64,000 nucleotides of DNA from Garcia nutans (GCA_947685225.1 CANTUV010000009.1:4092001-4156000), one strand, 5' to 3'. Shown: positions 9,849-21,911, numbered from the stretch's first letter. Notes: generated from the letters alone by a model not told the origin. Numbers and translations: made by a program.

Positions 9849-11322
9849 GTCTAGAGGCAAGGGAAAGGCTAGGAATCAAGGCGCAAGAAAAGAAGTGGAA
9901 ATAGCTCATTTGCAGGATTGTCAAATATATTACCTGATACCTTAGAGCACACTACAACATCCATTTATGCTAATGAGCATGTTGATGATAGTTTGCCTAA
10001 TGTGATAGTTACAGGAGCCAAAAATTCCACAGTTTCAAGGCCTAATTCCTCTTAGGTATGCAATAATAGCACGCAAGATCCTGAGAATAGTGGAGGGAGC
10101 TCATCACAATTGTTAATGGCTTGTAAGTATTAACAAATTATTAATTTTATTTCTTATTTCATATATTGAGTTATTAAATATACTGAAATGTTTATAATTA
10201 TAGCAGGATACAACCTTCAAGTAAATGTTCACGTGTGATAATAAAAATATTTGAGGAGAAGATTGATTTAGAAGAAAATCCTTGGAAATCAACCTAAAAA
10301 ATAATGAATAATTTTTACTTTGAGGAGTTTAGGGTAACACTAGTCATTATTAATTAATTTGTTTGTTCTATTTTAGATTTGAATATGAAACTTGTTTAAT
10401 GTTATGCAGAAGAAGAATAGATGTGATTCTTCAATAGAAGAGATAGTGAAGGAGGCTTGGAGTGTCAAAGCTTCACAACAATATAGTGACTTTTTGAGGG
10501 ATGAGAGAAAATTAAAAGAAAAGCCAAAATATCTTAATAAGGAGCAATGTAAGTATTGGAATGATGTTTGGAACACTCCTAAATTTAAGAAAAAACGAAC
10601 AATAAATAGTAAGAATCATCAAAGAGAAGCGGGGCCATCATCTCATACTGGAAGATCAATATCCATGTTGAACATGGGAAGAGGCTCATAAGTGTAAATA
10701 TAATCTTCTAAATCATGGATTGCTTCAATTGTTGCACAATATAGATTTTTATTTGTTGAGTGTTTTGTTTATCTAATATTATTTATTTGAATTTAATAAA
10801 TAGAGTTAAATTATTTATTATCATTTCAACATGCAATTAACTTGGGTAGAAGTCCTACTCCACATGAGCTCTTTCTCTATGCCCACACAAAGAAAAACGA
10901 TGGGAAAACATTTATTGATTCAAAAGCTAAATCAATCAATGTAAATTTTATGAATTGAGAAGGGAAATCCTATTTATTTAACACATGTAGATTCTGATAG
11001 ATATTAAAGCATAAATTACTTGGCTCTCAAGCATCATCCTACTATGGAAGCAAGCATTCAAATCCTAATGCTTCCACTGGATATTCTTCTATGATTGGAG
11101 GTGATACATAGTTGCAGAATGAGCTTGAAAACCTTCGTAATACTGTAACCATTCAAAATAACTGGATTTCATATTTTTCAAAATTTTATGCCTGATATGT
11201 GCAATCAAATGGGTGTGCCTCCACCTACATATTTGCCTCCAGTCCAATCAAATAAAGCAAATGATATCATAAAATTATATGGTAGTAGAGATAACAATGC
11301 TGATGAAAATGTTGAACTTTAG
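9849..11322 (+). pseudogene. TNPA-type (plant transposase Ptta/En/Spm family) gene remnant
   Basis: This is the second gene of CACTA elements, whose product binds the subterminal repeats. It starts at ATG 9849 (MSRGKGKARNQG) and shifts frame into a Ser/Asn-rich segment to about 10125. A clean block at 10392-10691 contains YLNKEQCKYWNDVW and KFKKKRTIN, typical of the conserved family core, followed by GPSSHTGR. After a putative intron, 10846-10960 reads SPTPHELFLYAHTKK then FIDSKAKSIN, another family signature. A Pro-rich C-terminal part (VPPPTYLPPVQ) ends with a stop near 11322. Frameshifts and stops make it non-functional. The exon limits are approximate. Confidence 0.72.
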
Positions 11323-11479
11323 ATTTTTTTTTCTTATGAAGCTATGTTGGACTTGAGTGAGATTTTTTTTTAAAATTTTTATACTTCTATAAACATTGAA
11401 TGTTTGTAATATAAATTTTGATTTTTTATTACATGGTATCAAATTATATTTAACTATATAAAATTTATTTTATTTTAGA

Positions 11480-11990
11480 AAAATCATTGAATAATTACCT
11501 ATGGATTTATACTCAGGGTAAAATTACCCAGGGATTAACCATATATTTTCATGTATAATCTATCTATTAAATATCTAAAAAAAATTTTCCTAGGTAGATT
11601 TACCAACGGATTACCTAGGGATATAAATGCTTAGGCAAATTTACCTAGGGAATTTAAGTGCAAGATCTCGATAGAAATTTTCTAGGGAAAAGTTCCCTAG
11701 GTAAATTTACCTAGGGATTACTTAGGAATATAAATTCATGGGTAAATTTACCCAGAAATTACCCAACGATTTTTGGTGGTTAAGTCCTAGTTTTTAAATG
11801 ATAATTACCTAGTAAATTTATAATTTACCCACGGATAAATACCCAGAGATTAGAAAATTTGTAGGTAAATAAGTTACCCATAAGGCTTTTGCCCACAAGT
11901 TCAAATCAGTGGGTAATTCTTAGATAAACTGTGTTACCTAGGGATTTTAGTTATTTTATCCATGAAATTATCCGTGGATAAATTGTAATT
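11480..11990. repeat. right subterminal repeat array of the CACTA element
   Basis: More than a dozen occurrences of ACCTAGG(G/T), TTACCCA(G/C) and GGTAAATTTACC in both orientations. These are the same motifs as at the left end and run up to the right terminal repeat at about 11974-12001. Confidence 0.78.
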
Positions 11991-12004
11991 TTCTTGTAGT
12001 GTAA

Positions 12005-12158
12005 AGTTAGAGATGTAAATCTTTGTGCTTGCATGATGAATATGATAATACTAAGTTTTTTCATGCACAAGCCACAACTAGAAAAAGGAAAAATAATATA
12101 GAAGCCTTGAAGAATGACAGTGGCATCTAAGTCCATGATAGTGATGATATTTGTGATA
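12005..12158 (+). pseudogene. LINE ORF2 fragment between the CACTA and mariner insertions
   Basis: A continuous frame, with stops, reads RCKSL, TKFFHAQATTRK and NNIEALKNDSG, the conserved region just upstream of the reverse transcriptase in plant L1-like elements. It joins the fragment at 5920-6004 across the CACTA element, and the RT fragment from 15393 across the mariner. Both elements therefore inserted in the same LINE about 155 bases apart. Confidence 0.75.
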
Positions 12159-12987
12159 CTCCCTCTGTTCTCTTTATTGAGAAATTTTTTTTATTTAAGG
12201 TATTCTTTTTATATAGAGAAAATTGTTTAAAATAGAAATTATTGGAGAGTGTTCTTTAAGGAAATTTCAAAATTGTCCTAGCAAAGTAACTGCATTTTGC
12301 ACATTAAATAAGACTAGTGGCAGATAAATATAAGCTATATAATTAATATACATTGCTTTCTAATGCATAAATTAATGCTCTGATTATGAGAGATTTCATT
12401 AAATTACTCTCTGTTCTACTAATTAGGACACAACTATGAGTTAATTTTTATCATATATCAAAATATGGATACTAATTTTAACTATCAAACCCTAGTTATT
12501 TGAAAGAGGTGTTAGTATCGGTATTAGACTGATAATTGAGCACAATTTTAAATTATATCGACTGATATGATTTAAAATTTTCATGTCAAATTTGTGAACT
12601 AATTTTAAAATAAATGCATTTATGTTAAATGATACATTATCATTTTTAGGCCACAATTATTATTTTAATGCCCAAAAATGGTTTGTTGAAGTCACCAAAT
12701 TTAGTATGAAACACGCCATTCAAACTCTATTTTAACCTATACAAAATGGCAACATTTTTTATTTACACTTATACCCAATTTTGAATAGCTAAATGATAGA
12801 AGTTGGGTTTATTTTCACTCAACAGGCATCAATTAAGTCTATAAAAAAAAGGCACCAATTAAGAACTCTAAATCACACCTCTCTAAATTTTGCAACCTTG
12901 ACCAACTGTCGGCAAGCGTCCATTCATTGCCGTCGTCCAACATTATAAATGGCATTGAAGGCGAAAAAAAATCAATCACAAAAAAAA

Positions 12988-13310
12988 TGGATAGTGACAA
13001 GGATAATCATTAGCCAAACGTTAATATAAAAAAAATAAAGTATCAAAAGAAAAAGAAAAGTTGGCCTCAGTTCTTACTCCCAAAATCAGAAGAAAAAAAA
13101 AAGTGTCTCACGCTAAGGGTGACTAAGAACGTTGCCCCCAAATATAAAAAAGCAACACCCTTGAAAAACACTTCACATAAGAAGAGAAAGGTTAATGTTG
13201 AGGAGGTGAAATCTACTAAGTCAGATAGCGAAGAACAATAAAGTGGTTCATCAAATGATGAGGAGAATAGTGGTGATTTCACAGAAATGTATGGTTTTAC
13301 TTTTGCATAG
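12988..13310 (+). pseudogene. lysine-rich/acidic ORF remnant on the strand opposite the transposase
   Basis: From ATG 12988 an interrupted frame reads MDSDKDNH, then KYQKKKKSWPQF. After one frameshift near 13120 it reads KKATPLKNTSHKKRK (a good nuclear-localisation type cluster), SDSEEQ, a stop, and SSNDEENSGDF. The same sequence is at the very start of the window in copy A. It is not part of known plant mariner transposases. It may be captured host coding sequence or an accessory ORF. The protein family was not recognised. Confidence 0.4.
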
Positions 13311-13572
13311 TGTACTGTTTATACACATTAAATTTCAATTACAAAATTATATTTTACCCTTTTGCCTTTCATATGGACATTAACAAAAAATGACATATGC
13401 CCTATTAGGTAACTGTAAGTAAATAACTAGTGCCCTATTATTTAAGACATATGTCATATTAGTTACTGCTAGTACATACACTTTTTAAGAAAAACTTATG
13501 TCATTCTAATTAATATAATTACCTAACTAATGCCTGGAATAACAAAGATAATTTTATAATACAAAAAGGGCT

Positions 13573-14547
13573 TCAATTGTGAAATTCTGTCCCAAGTGGA
13601 TGGTCGACACTGCGGGCTACATCTCTTATAATCTCTGGGTCAACATCAATAATTTTTGGTCGAGAGCGATTTCTTGACATTCTATCTTTATACATATTCC
13701 TAATATTGTACTCGTTTCCACTGTAGCACTTGAGAATGTCCACCATGCTAGTCTGCAAGGTTAGGAAAACTTTGTTCAATGAAGATGGTGAAAATTCATC
13801 ATATGCAATAACTACATCATCAATTAACTCATTAACATTGGTTGAAGCTGCTTGGTATTTGATTGAATCAATGGCTCTAAAAAATCCTAGGTCAAGAACA
13901 TTCAAATCAGGGTGGAGTTTGGCATAACAAACTGATTTTAATCCCAAATCCATGGTAGCCTCATGAAATTCAACAGCCCTAACCTCAATATGTGGCTTGG
14001 CATTGTCTTGTTGTATGTATATGGTTGATGGATTATTATTTTATGGCCATTTCTTTTTAATTATAGGCAGAAGTTTATGAATTAAAATTTGACGGATTAT
14101 AACTTTTATTATGGATAGAATTGGCTTAATCTCCATTGTACCAGTTGAGCGATTTTTGCTATTCTTCTCTGGATGGAGGCTTACATTTCGTCATATTTTT
14201 TAAAGTTGTTTTAACTGAAATGTTGAAAGTGGTTGTAATTTTTTCATAACTATGGGAACTTAGGTTACCTTCTTTTATGTTAGCCAAAAGCATGGTGCTT
14301 ACAGAGATTTTGACATCATCTAGAACATTTTTCTTATTTCCTTTTTTATTGTTCATTGGAACAACATCTTGGGACTGACTGAAAGTATGAGTCATTTCTT
14401 CAGAAATTATGGCCACATCTACAGGAAGTTAATGATATTGGGTACAGAGATCGACCCTATAAGTTGAGAATTAGGGGTCATTTTTTTAGAAATTATTGCC
14501 ATATCTTCTGGTATTTCATTAAGGTCAGTTGGACAAGATGGGTCCAT
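13573..14547 (-). pseudogene. mariner transposase pseudogene, copy B
   Basis: The start at 14547 (MDPSCPTDLNE) leads into a helix-turn-helix-like region at 14159-14416 (LLANIKEGNL, FNISVKTTLKN). After a deletion junction near 14162 the frame resumes with the second-aspartate region (QDNAKPHI near 13995-14015) and a clean 126-codon stretch (13573-13953) holding VLDLGFFRAID, the third-aspartate block of the DD39D plant mariner family. The HID block with the first catalytic aspartate, present in copy A, is missing here. Catalysis is therefore impossible even apart from the stops. Confidence 0.82.
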
Positions 14548-15392
14548 GATTTTAGGGGCTAGGTTTTTATAGCAGTAGTGCCCCTTTTTTTCTTATGAAA
14601 ATGGTTTTGGTGAATGCTTTGTGCACTATTTATAGTGGAAGAAGTCCTTATAGTGCCCTCATTGTGAAAGTTGAGGAGATTCTTTCATTTCTTAAAACAT
14701 TTGGAGGTAAATTTCTATACAAAATAGCCGCATATTCAGAAAGTAGTCCCCCCACTTTGCTCCCTGGGGGGAAAGTTAATTTTCAATTGGTTGGAAGTTT
14801 TTATTTTACATAAAATTTTGAATTTTAAACAAATTAAGGGCATAATCCCTCATTCCCTTCATTTTTTTTTTCAATTTTAGTATTTTAAATGAACTCTAGT
14901 GTCTTGTTTGAATGAGATATAATTAGGGGCCTTAATTGTGCATGTAACATTAATCAATGGTATTTTAGGTAATTTATAGGTAAAAGAGTTCTCAATGACA
15001 ACTGATATCTGTGCCCGAATTTATAGATTTGGACATGATCGATATATATTTTTCTTTTCTTTTTAATATTTTGTGCACAAATTTATAAAGTGTTGCACTC
15101 TATGAAAAAGCTTTAATTGTACACAATGATTCATATTGTTTGTGTACGAATATGTGCCCTTATTGTACAAGTGGAGGACAATTTATCTCCTCTATTTTAA
15201 AATAAAAATTTCGGTCATAAATGCTTTCTAGAGTATTGTGTCTATGAGTTGTCTCTCTCTTAACATTATAAATAACATGATTATGCTTATTTAAGGCTAA
15301 TTAAGGCAGGTTGTGATCAATAAATTCATTAACTACCTTTTTAATTCTCATATTTTTTCTGTTTTCTCTATATAAAGAGAATGGAGGGAGTA

Positions 15393-16862
15393 TGATTCTA
15401 AGGTACTTTGAGTCCATTTTTGCTAGCAATTCCTATAGCACAGAGGTAGTCATAAATAAAGTAGAAAGGCGAGTCTCTGGTGTAGATAATGAAAATGCTA
15501 ATAGCACCCTTTACTAAAGAAGAATTAAGGTTATCTTCCAAATACACCTAGATAAGTCCCTTGATCCCGATGGTTTACATCTAGTTTTTCTCAAAAGTTT
15601 TGGCATGTCATTAGTTCTAACATTTATTCATAATTGTAAATTATGGATGTCTAATGGGGCTTTTCTTGATGGGCTTTGTGACAAGTTGATAGTGCTTGTC
15701 CCTAAGATTGATAAGTATGCTTATGTAATGAAAGATTTAAGGCCAATTTCTTTATGTAATATTCTATATAAAATTATTACAAAAGTCTCAGCTAATAGTT
15801 TGAAGGTTTTATTGCCAAAAATTATTTGAAAATATTAGTATGCTTTTGTGTCAGGGAACCTTATAACTAGTAATATTGCTTTTGAATTGATTCACTCATT
15901 TGAATCACTCTATGAAGTGTAAGATGGCTGGAAAGGATGGAGATGTTGCTCTTAAAATTAATATTATTAAGGCATATGATAGGGTAAATTGGCAAATTCT
16001 AGAATAGATTATTCTAAAATTGGGCTTCTCATCATTATGGGTTAGATGAATTATACTCCGTGTCACATCTATCAAGTACTTCATCGCTTTTAATGGTTTA
16101 GAAATTGGTCCTATTATGCCTCAGTACATACTTTGTAAGGTAAATCCCATATCCCCTCATCTTTTTATTTTGTGTGCATAGGACCTTTAAGCTTTGTTTA
16201 GGGGTACTGAATTGATTGGCATAATTCATGGAGTTAGAGTCGATCGAAGGGCTTTATGGAGTTAGAGTTAATCAAAGAACATTATGGAGTTAGAGTCAAT
16301 CAAAGGGCGAGTCAAACAAAGGGCTCTTAAAGTGTCTCATCTTCTCTTTGTCGATAACTTATTTTCTTCTTTAGGGCTGCTAGTAGAGAGTGCGAAGCAA
16401 TTAAGCAAATCCTTGATGAGTATGAGTTGGTATCATGTTAATATGTTAATTTCTATAAGTCGGGGATTTTTCATTAATAGGTATATGGATCAAAGCTTGT
16501 GTGATTCTATTTGTTCTACTCTTGGCATCTATTACCCTATAAATCACAGTTGTTACTTGGATCTCTCTTCTTTGACTGAAACAATTAAAAAAGTAGATCT
16601 TTAGTTTTATAAAAGATAAATTGTACATGGTGGTGGCTTTTGGGTTGAAAATAAAATTTTTTATCTCAAGCAAGCAAGGAGATTCTTATAATATTAGTTG
16701 CCTAAGTTATTCTTGCTTAATTATTTTATGGGTGTTTTCTTAATTCCCTTAATCTCTTATGAAGAGCTTAAACGGATAATGAATTTATTTTGATGAAGAT
16801 CTGAAGGAGAATTCACTGGCTGTCATAGGATAAGCTTTGTGTTTAAAATAAAGAGGGAGGTA
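15393..16862 (+). pseudogene. L1-type LINE reverse transcriptase fragment, copy B
   Basis: This continues the LINE of 12005-12158 directly after the mariner. It has the same blocks as copy A (DPDG, LVPKI and DLRPISLCNILYKIITK at 15605-15829) and extends further. 16284-16604 reads VSHLLFVDNLF, the FADD-type catalytic box in degraded form. At about 16720-16862 a region with RRIHWLS and DKLCV corresponds to the conserved segment after the RT domain. Stops and frameshifts are frequent. The sense sequence ends at about 16862, where an inverted ORF1 begins. Confidence 0.8.
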
Positions 16863-18407
16863 ACATCAGAGTCCACAGTGGCAACATCCTCCATGGCAGG
16901 TGCAAGGGCCACATCCAAGACCATGTCATGATGATGGGAGTCATGCTTGCTAAATTGGAGAAAAGCAATATGGGAGGCCGGTATAATTGTTAGGGGCTGG
17001 GCACATCAGTTAAGGGTTGGCCCTGCGTGAGAGGCTTAAGGGTGGAGTAAGGAAATGGGCTCAAGTTGGTGTTGGGATTAGAAGTTGATGACCAAGAATT
17101 GTTAGAATTAAACATATCAGCATGGGGTGAAAAATAATTAAATATCACCTTGTTATGGGAGACTGGCATGGGATAAAGATTATTGTTGCCATACTCCAAG
17201 TGCCTGACAACATCTGTAAAAGAAGGCACATAAGTGGAACCAACACTACTGTGGTGGCTTCAAGGGTCACCGGAGTCTTGTTTGGTAGCCCAGTTGGAAT
17301 TTGAGTGAAAATCCTTGATCCAGTTACCATGTTGTGGATGGGCTGAATGATGTTGTTGATGAACTAAGTGGTCAATTGATTTGCATGAACTGGAGCCAAA
17401 GACTTTAGCTGGATTGGGGTGAGGTAAGGAAGTATTGAGTAAATGTTGTGAGTCGTCAGGAGAAGGTCCAAAGATCTCTGATACCCTTACAGAATAGGAA
17501 TTTTCGTCAATTTTAACTTGAACATATTCTGATATGAGATTGTTGATGGCTGTAGATATAAAGAATCTGGCACCATCTAATCTATCCAGTTCAAGTGTAG
17601 CTTTATCAACAGATATAAATGTGCCCCATATTATAGAGATAAGGGCAAAAAAGTTGCTATTCCATGCATGCAGAGGCAAGTAATCACACCTCAACCATAC
17701 GAGCCTCTCATAAGCAATGTCTTTTGGTTTTCAAAAGTTGATGGATTTAAATTTTAAAGAGAGCCATGCCTTACCATGCCAGATGAGCTCCTTTGCAAGG
17801 CTAACATTATCCATTCTAATGAAGACCAGCTTACCACCCATTAAAGAAACTTGTTGTGGGGAGCAATCATGCTCTTCAAAGAAATCAACGACATTTTCTA
17901 CACTTTCTAAAGACCTTAGTTTACCCACAAAACATGAGTTAAACCAGTTGACATCATTAATATCTAGAGAGTAACTGAAGATATTTGTAGAGAGATCATC
18001 ACGAGGAAGGCGATTGGTAGTGTTCAAAGGGCTATTAGTGTGATGTTTGGTAATATTTCCATGAGCCAAATGATTTTGACTTGCAGAATCGTAGGTTGTT
18101 GGGGTGTCTGCCAATTTAACCAGTATTCTGAGGCCTCTAATCATAAAACCATTTATCGCAGAAACAACCTTCACCGTAATGTGTATGGTTTTGTATCTGA
18201 TAAAGCCATATCTTACTTTGAAGTTGGTCCTCATACGATTTGGGATGAAGACATCCATAACTGTGCCAAATTTGCCAAAAAGATGATGCAACTCCTTATT
18301 AGATATATCTAACGGAAGGTTATCAATAAAGATTGAGATAAGTCGCTTCTTCCAATCATGACCTACTGTTCTGGAATGTGGATGTTTTGGGGATCTGGTA
18401 GGGATGG
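16863..18407 (-). pseudogene. LINE ORF1-type pseudogene with RRM domain (main part)
   Basis: Read on the - strand, an RNA-recognition motif starts with SIFIDNLPLDIS (18330-18290), followed by LFGKFGTVMDVFIPN and YGFIRYKT within 17731-18291. A second conserved block follows at 17260-17694: RCDYLPLHAWN, IIWGTFISVDKAT and VQVKIDENSYSVRVSEIFGP. The order RRM then LHAW...IWG is typical of ORF1-type proteins of plant L1-like elements, which bind RNA. All pieces lie in one frame (ORFs at 18291, 17694 and 17229) separated by single stops near 17730 and 17257. The N-terminal part continues beyond the solo LTR at 20845-20955. Confidence 0.75.
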
Positions 18408-20844
18408 TGTAACACCCCTATATCTAATATTCTTACATCACATACACCCACATATGTAATATACGTATACCGGATATAAGAATGTCACAGGCTATTTAAA
18501 ACAAACATTCCTTATGAGAAAACTTAAAATATTTAAGATATATTATAGAACATAATATATAAAATTTGTTTATTAAGCAGCGAAAAATGTAGCGGTATAT
18601 ACATATATACATTAAAGTCAATATTTACAAAGTATAAAGTTTATACATGTTTGGCAGTTCGTCTCTGATCTTGAAGTCCACAATCAACACTTCTTAAGCC
18701 TAGACTCGACTCGGTCTAGCTGAACTCTCCAGTTCAACCGGATCTACCCTGTCACCTGAGCTAAGCCAACGGCTTAGTGGTACAAACCACAATAATAATA
18801 TGATTCAATGTAATGCTAATGTCATACTTTTAAGAATTAAAAACAATACACAAGAATATCATATTTTATAACATTACATTTCATTATATTGTTCAATTGT
18901 TTCATCATTCATGATTTACATTTAAGCAAAGACAAGTATGGGCCCAAAAGAAACTAATATGTCATTCAAATTCCAGAGTTACTGTTTTGGTTCAATAATC
19001 ACATTTATCAAGCCCGTAGGCGAATCATTATCACAATGAGAAATATCCCATATGTAACATTCCAAATAGGCTTCAAGGACTAGGCCCAACCAAGTTTCAA
19101 GGGAGCATAGCATCGACCCAACCTGGCTTCAAGGACTAAGCCCAACCTAGCTTCAAGGGAGTGTTACTTTTAGGCATGCCACCAACAACAAAACTCTGAA
19201 AATTGAATAACATACTAGGCACACAATTCTTTCATTCTTTCATTATCAATTCCATTCTCATTTTCTCATAATCATCTAGGCTCAATGCCTCAATATTTCA
19301 TTTACATCATTATAGCCAACAACAATGGCTTCACATCTCATCATTAGGGTATACATAACCAATTGCATTGTACATATAACTAATTGCATTGTACATACAT
19401 TTTGAATAATCATTACATCTTTCACATTATGCAAATCATAGCATTAATCAAATGTATCAACAATGTAATAGATTACTTAACACATTTACAACCAAATGTG
19501 TTAAGTCCCAAAGTTATGTAAATGTATGCAACCATGTAAGGTTTGTACTTACCTCAAGAGCAACTCACACCAATCTAACCACTTCCTCTTCCAAGAATCC
19601 TTCAACACTTGGATTAAGGCAACTCAATCTCTTCAAAACCTAATCCAAAAGTGATTATACACACTCACTTAAAGATACACATAAGATAATAAGGATAAGA
19701 ACTAACTAGGACAACCTCTACACATGACACGCTCAACAACACGGGCGTGTCCCTGACCGTGCCCTAAACCCACAACACAGAAGCTTTGACACGCTCAGTG
19801 ACATGGGCGTGTCACTGGCCGTGTCAATCCTCCCTCAACACAGTGGCTATGACACGCTCAACAACACGGACGTGTCACTGGATGTGTCAATCTACTAACA
19901 TCACAGTAGCTATGACACGCTCAGTGACATGGGCGTGTCACTGGTCGTGTCACCCATCCAGAAAACAGAACCATTTACACGCCCAAAGACTTGGCCGTGC
20001 TCAAGGGCGTGTCAGGCCAAAAATCCTGATTCCGACACCAACAACACCACATCTAACAAACATCATACTTTACCCTTTTCCACTTCAAACAATTTTATCC
20101 AAAACCATCAATAAACCATACTAAACTTGCATAACACCAAAACAACTCAAAACAAGCATCAAAACACAAATCACAACTCAACACATACACAATCCACAAC
20201 TCTTGCTTTCCTTCACCAAACTTAATCTTTTCTCCTCAAACCAACCCCAAAAATCAAAGCCAATTAAACAACACAACCTCAAACACATCAAAATTAACCA
20301 TACACAAATCAACAACAACCATTCACCAAACCCAACTCACAAACTCAAAAGAAAACCAAAGAATCAAGTGGAAAACTTACCAAAAGTGATAAAAATCATT
20401 AGAATTCCAACTTGATCACTTGAAACACCATTCAATCTTGAGTTAGGAAGAACAAAATCTCTCTTTCCCTCTTGTTAATGGTGATGGCTGGCTAAGTACA
20501 AGAAAGAGGAAGAAGATGATAGGAAAGTCAACACATTCAACTCTTCTAACCACACAAATCTCTCTTTTAATATCCACCAAGCAATTAAATATTATAATAA
20601 TCAAATAATCCTAAATATCATCATCCACTTAATTTAATTTCCATTTATCAAATAATTAATAAATCTCATTTGATCATCTCATTAGTTGACTTGTATATGT
20701 TGTATATATCTCTATATATACAACATATACACACTTCTCTTTTCCTCTCTTATCACTTAATTATGAATATATACTTTATATCATTTAATCCAATTTCAAC
20801 AATAATTATTTTAAAAATTTTAGGGTATAGTTTGGGATATTACA
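18408..20844. mobile_element. 2.4-kb solo LTR (gypsy-type termini) inserted in LINE ORF1
   Basis: The block begins TGTAACACCCC and ends GGGATATTACA, a common TG...CA terminal pair of large plant gypsy LTRs. The flanks are GATGG (18403-18407) and AATGG (20845-20849), a 5-bp target duplication with one difference. No internal retroviral domains are present, and the ORF1 frame continues on both sides, so this is a solo LTR left by LTR-LTR recombination. It contains a 62-63 bp tandem array (19726-19990) and a pyrimidine-poor, AC-rich stretch (20035-20400). Reading frames in these stretches are by-products of the base composition. Confidence 0.8.
19726..19990. repeat. 62-63 bp tandem repeats with GACACG...CGTGTC palindromic arms
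   Basis: GACACGCTC recurs at 19726, 19788, 19851 and 19914 (periods 62, 63, 63), each time followed by ACATGGGCGTGTC or a close variant and GTGTCA. A fourth, shortened unit ends with GGGCGTGTC near 20012. Within each unit GACACG and CGTGTC are inverted complements, giving a regular series of small potential hairpins. Confidence 0.85.
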
Positions 20845-20955
20845 AATGGTAATGTTGGTTGGGTTGTTTCTGTAGGGATGTATCAACGTCTTTAGGGAGA
20901 GGTCGGTTGGGATGGTGAGGTTGGTTAGTTGAAGAAGGATAAAGTTTGCTAGAGT
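20845..20955 (-). pseudogene. N-terminal part of the LINE ORF1, right of the solo LTR
   Basis: On the - strand this reads a Pro/Asn/Thr-rich segment (TNLTIPTDLSLKT...PTNITIP) that continues into PTRSPKHPHSR and the RRM left of the LTR, in the same frame once the LTR and one target copy are removed. Its 5' limit is unclear. Confidence 0.6.
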
Positions 20956-21911
20956 AAGGTTTGTACTTCTTTTTATTTCTTTGAATTGTTTAACACAACT
21001 AAATCAATCCCAAGTTCTTTATCCCTTAATTTTCGTATAAATGAAGAAAAAACCTTCTTAACTTCTATTTCTTTATCTAGAGATGTGGTCAAAGCAAAGA
21101 GAATTCTTACAATTTATAACTTGTATTCAATTTCTTGGCAAACCATACAGACATAAAGGAGAGAATGACTCCTGAATCAAACAAATATATGTAGATGAAT
21201 ATATATATATATATATGTATGTATGTATATGTATACCTTTCTATATAATTAATTATATTTTTTAAGTTTCAATTAAAGTTTACGCATGGCCACAAGGAAA
21301 ACTAAATTAGATTACGTTCCATTTTTCTTTATTTCCCTCCACTACTCCAAATATTGATGAACACTTTATCTATTAAATAATTATGTTTAGTTTATTAGTC
21401 AACATCCAATTGTCCAATAGCAACCAAACACTTCCTTAAAAGATATCGCGTGGCTGCATGAAACTTTTCTTTCCTTTTCTTTTTCTTTTTCTTTCTCTTT
21501 TACAAATCTTTAAATAATAATACAAATGACTACTTGAAAATCCTGTGTCAAAGATCAATATTAAATTTAAACCAATAACAAAAAAAAAACATGTTCAATT
21601 TTTTTTCTTTAAGTAGTTGAAAATTTGATTCCTTTATTATAATAATCATACAGTTACGACTTGTCCTTTTATTCCTTTAAAAGGAATAAAATCTTATATA
21701 TATATATATATATACATATATGTAAGATTCAAATCTTTTTCAATATTATATTGAAAGATAAGAAAATTAATTTTGAAGCTGTTAACGTCAGAAAAGATAT
21801 ATTTACCATTAAACTATATCTCAATGTGCTTAAGATTCAAATCTTAAATTACAATTCAAATCTTAAATTACAACAAAACTTTAAAATTTTAAACTCTTGA
21901 CTTCTAAGTTC
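20956..21911. other. AT-rich spacer between LINE remnants
   Basis: No gene supported. It includes (TA)n/(GTAT)n microsatellites at about 21201-21235 and 21695-21722, a T/C-rich run at 21466-21500, and a short direct repeat of ATTCAAATCTTAAATTACAA at 21833-21875. Confidence 0.55.

Larger units (their letters stand above)
6005..12001 (+). mobile_element. complete CACTA (En/Spm-like) transposon, internally decayed
   Basis: The left end reads CACTACAAAAAAATT and the right end, on the opposite strand, CACTACAAGAAAATT; about the first 28 bases match with three differences. Flanking trinucleotides are TAG (6002-6004) and TAA (12002-12004), a one-mismatch 3-bp target duplication as expected for CACTA elements. 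Both ends carry dense subterminal repeats. Inside, in order, are a pyrimidine-rich leader (about 7380-7590), the duplicated tail of a TNP2-type transposase (8764-9830) and a TNPA-type gene remnant (9849-11322). Most of the transposase is missing, so the element could only have moved with help from another copy. It is nested in a LINE and hosts a hAT MITE at 6405-6813. Confidence 0.9.
12159..15390 (-). mobile_element. Tc1/mariner-like element, copy B (both ends present)
   Basis: The left terminal repeat begins CTCCCTCTGTTCTCTTTAT at 12159. The right one, read inwards from 15390, begins CTCCCTCCATTCTCTTTATA. TA dinucleotides flank both ends (12157-12158 and 15391-15392). These termini match those shared by plant mariner and Stowaway-type elements. 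The interior carries a decayed transposase on the - strand (13573-14547) and a lysine-rich remnant on the + strand (12988-13310). It has lost about 530 bases relative to copy A, including the first catalytic aspartate block, through a deletion whose junction (near 14162) shows short microhomology. It cannot be autonomous. Confidence 0.87.

Noticed and set aside
19786..20124. 112-codon + strand frame (MTRSVTWACHWPCQ...)
   Set aside because: It is the translation of the 62-63 bp LTR tandem array; the repeated peptide follows the DNA repeat and no domain is present.
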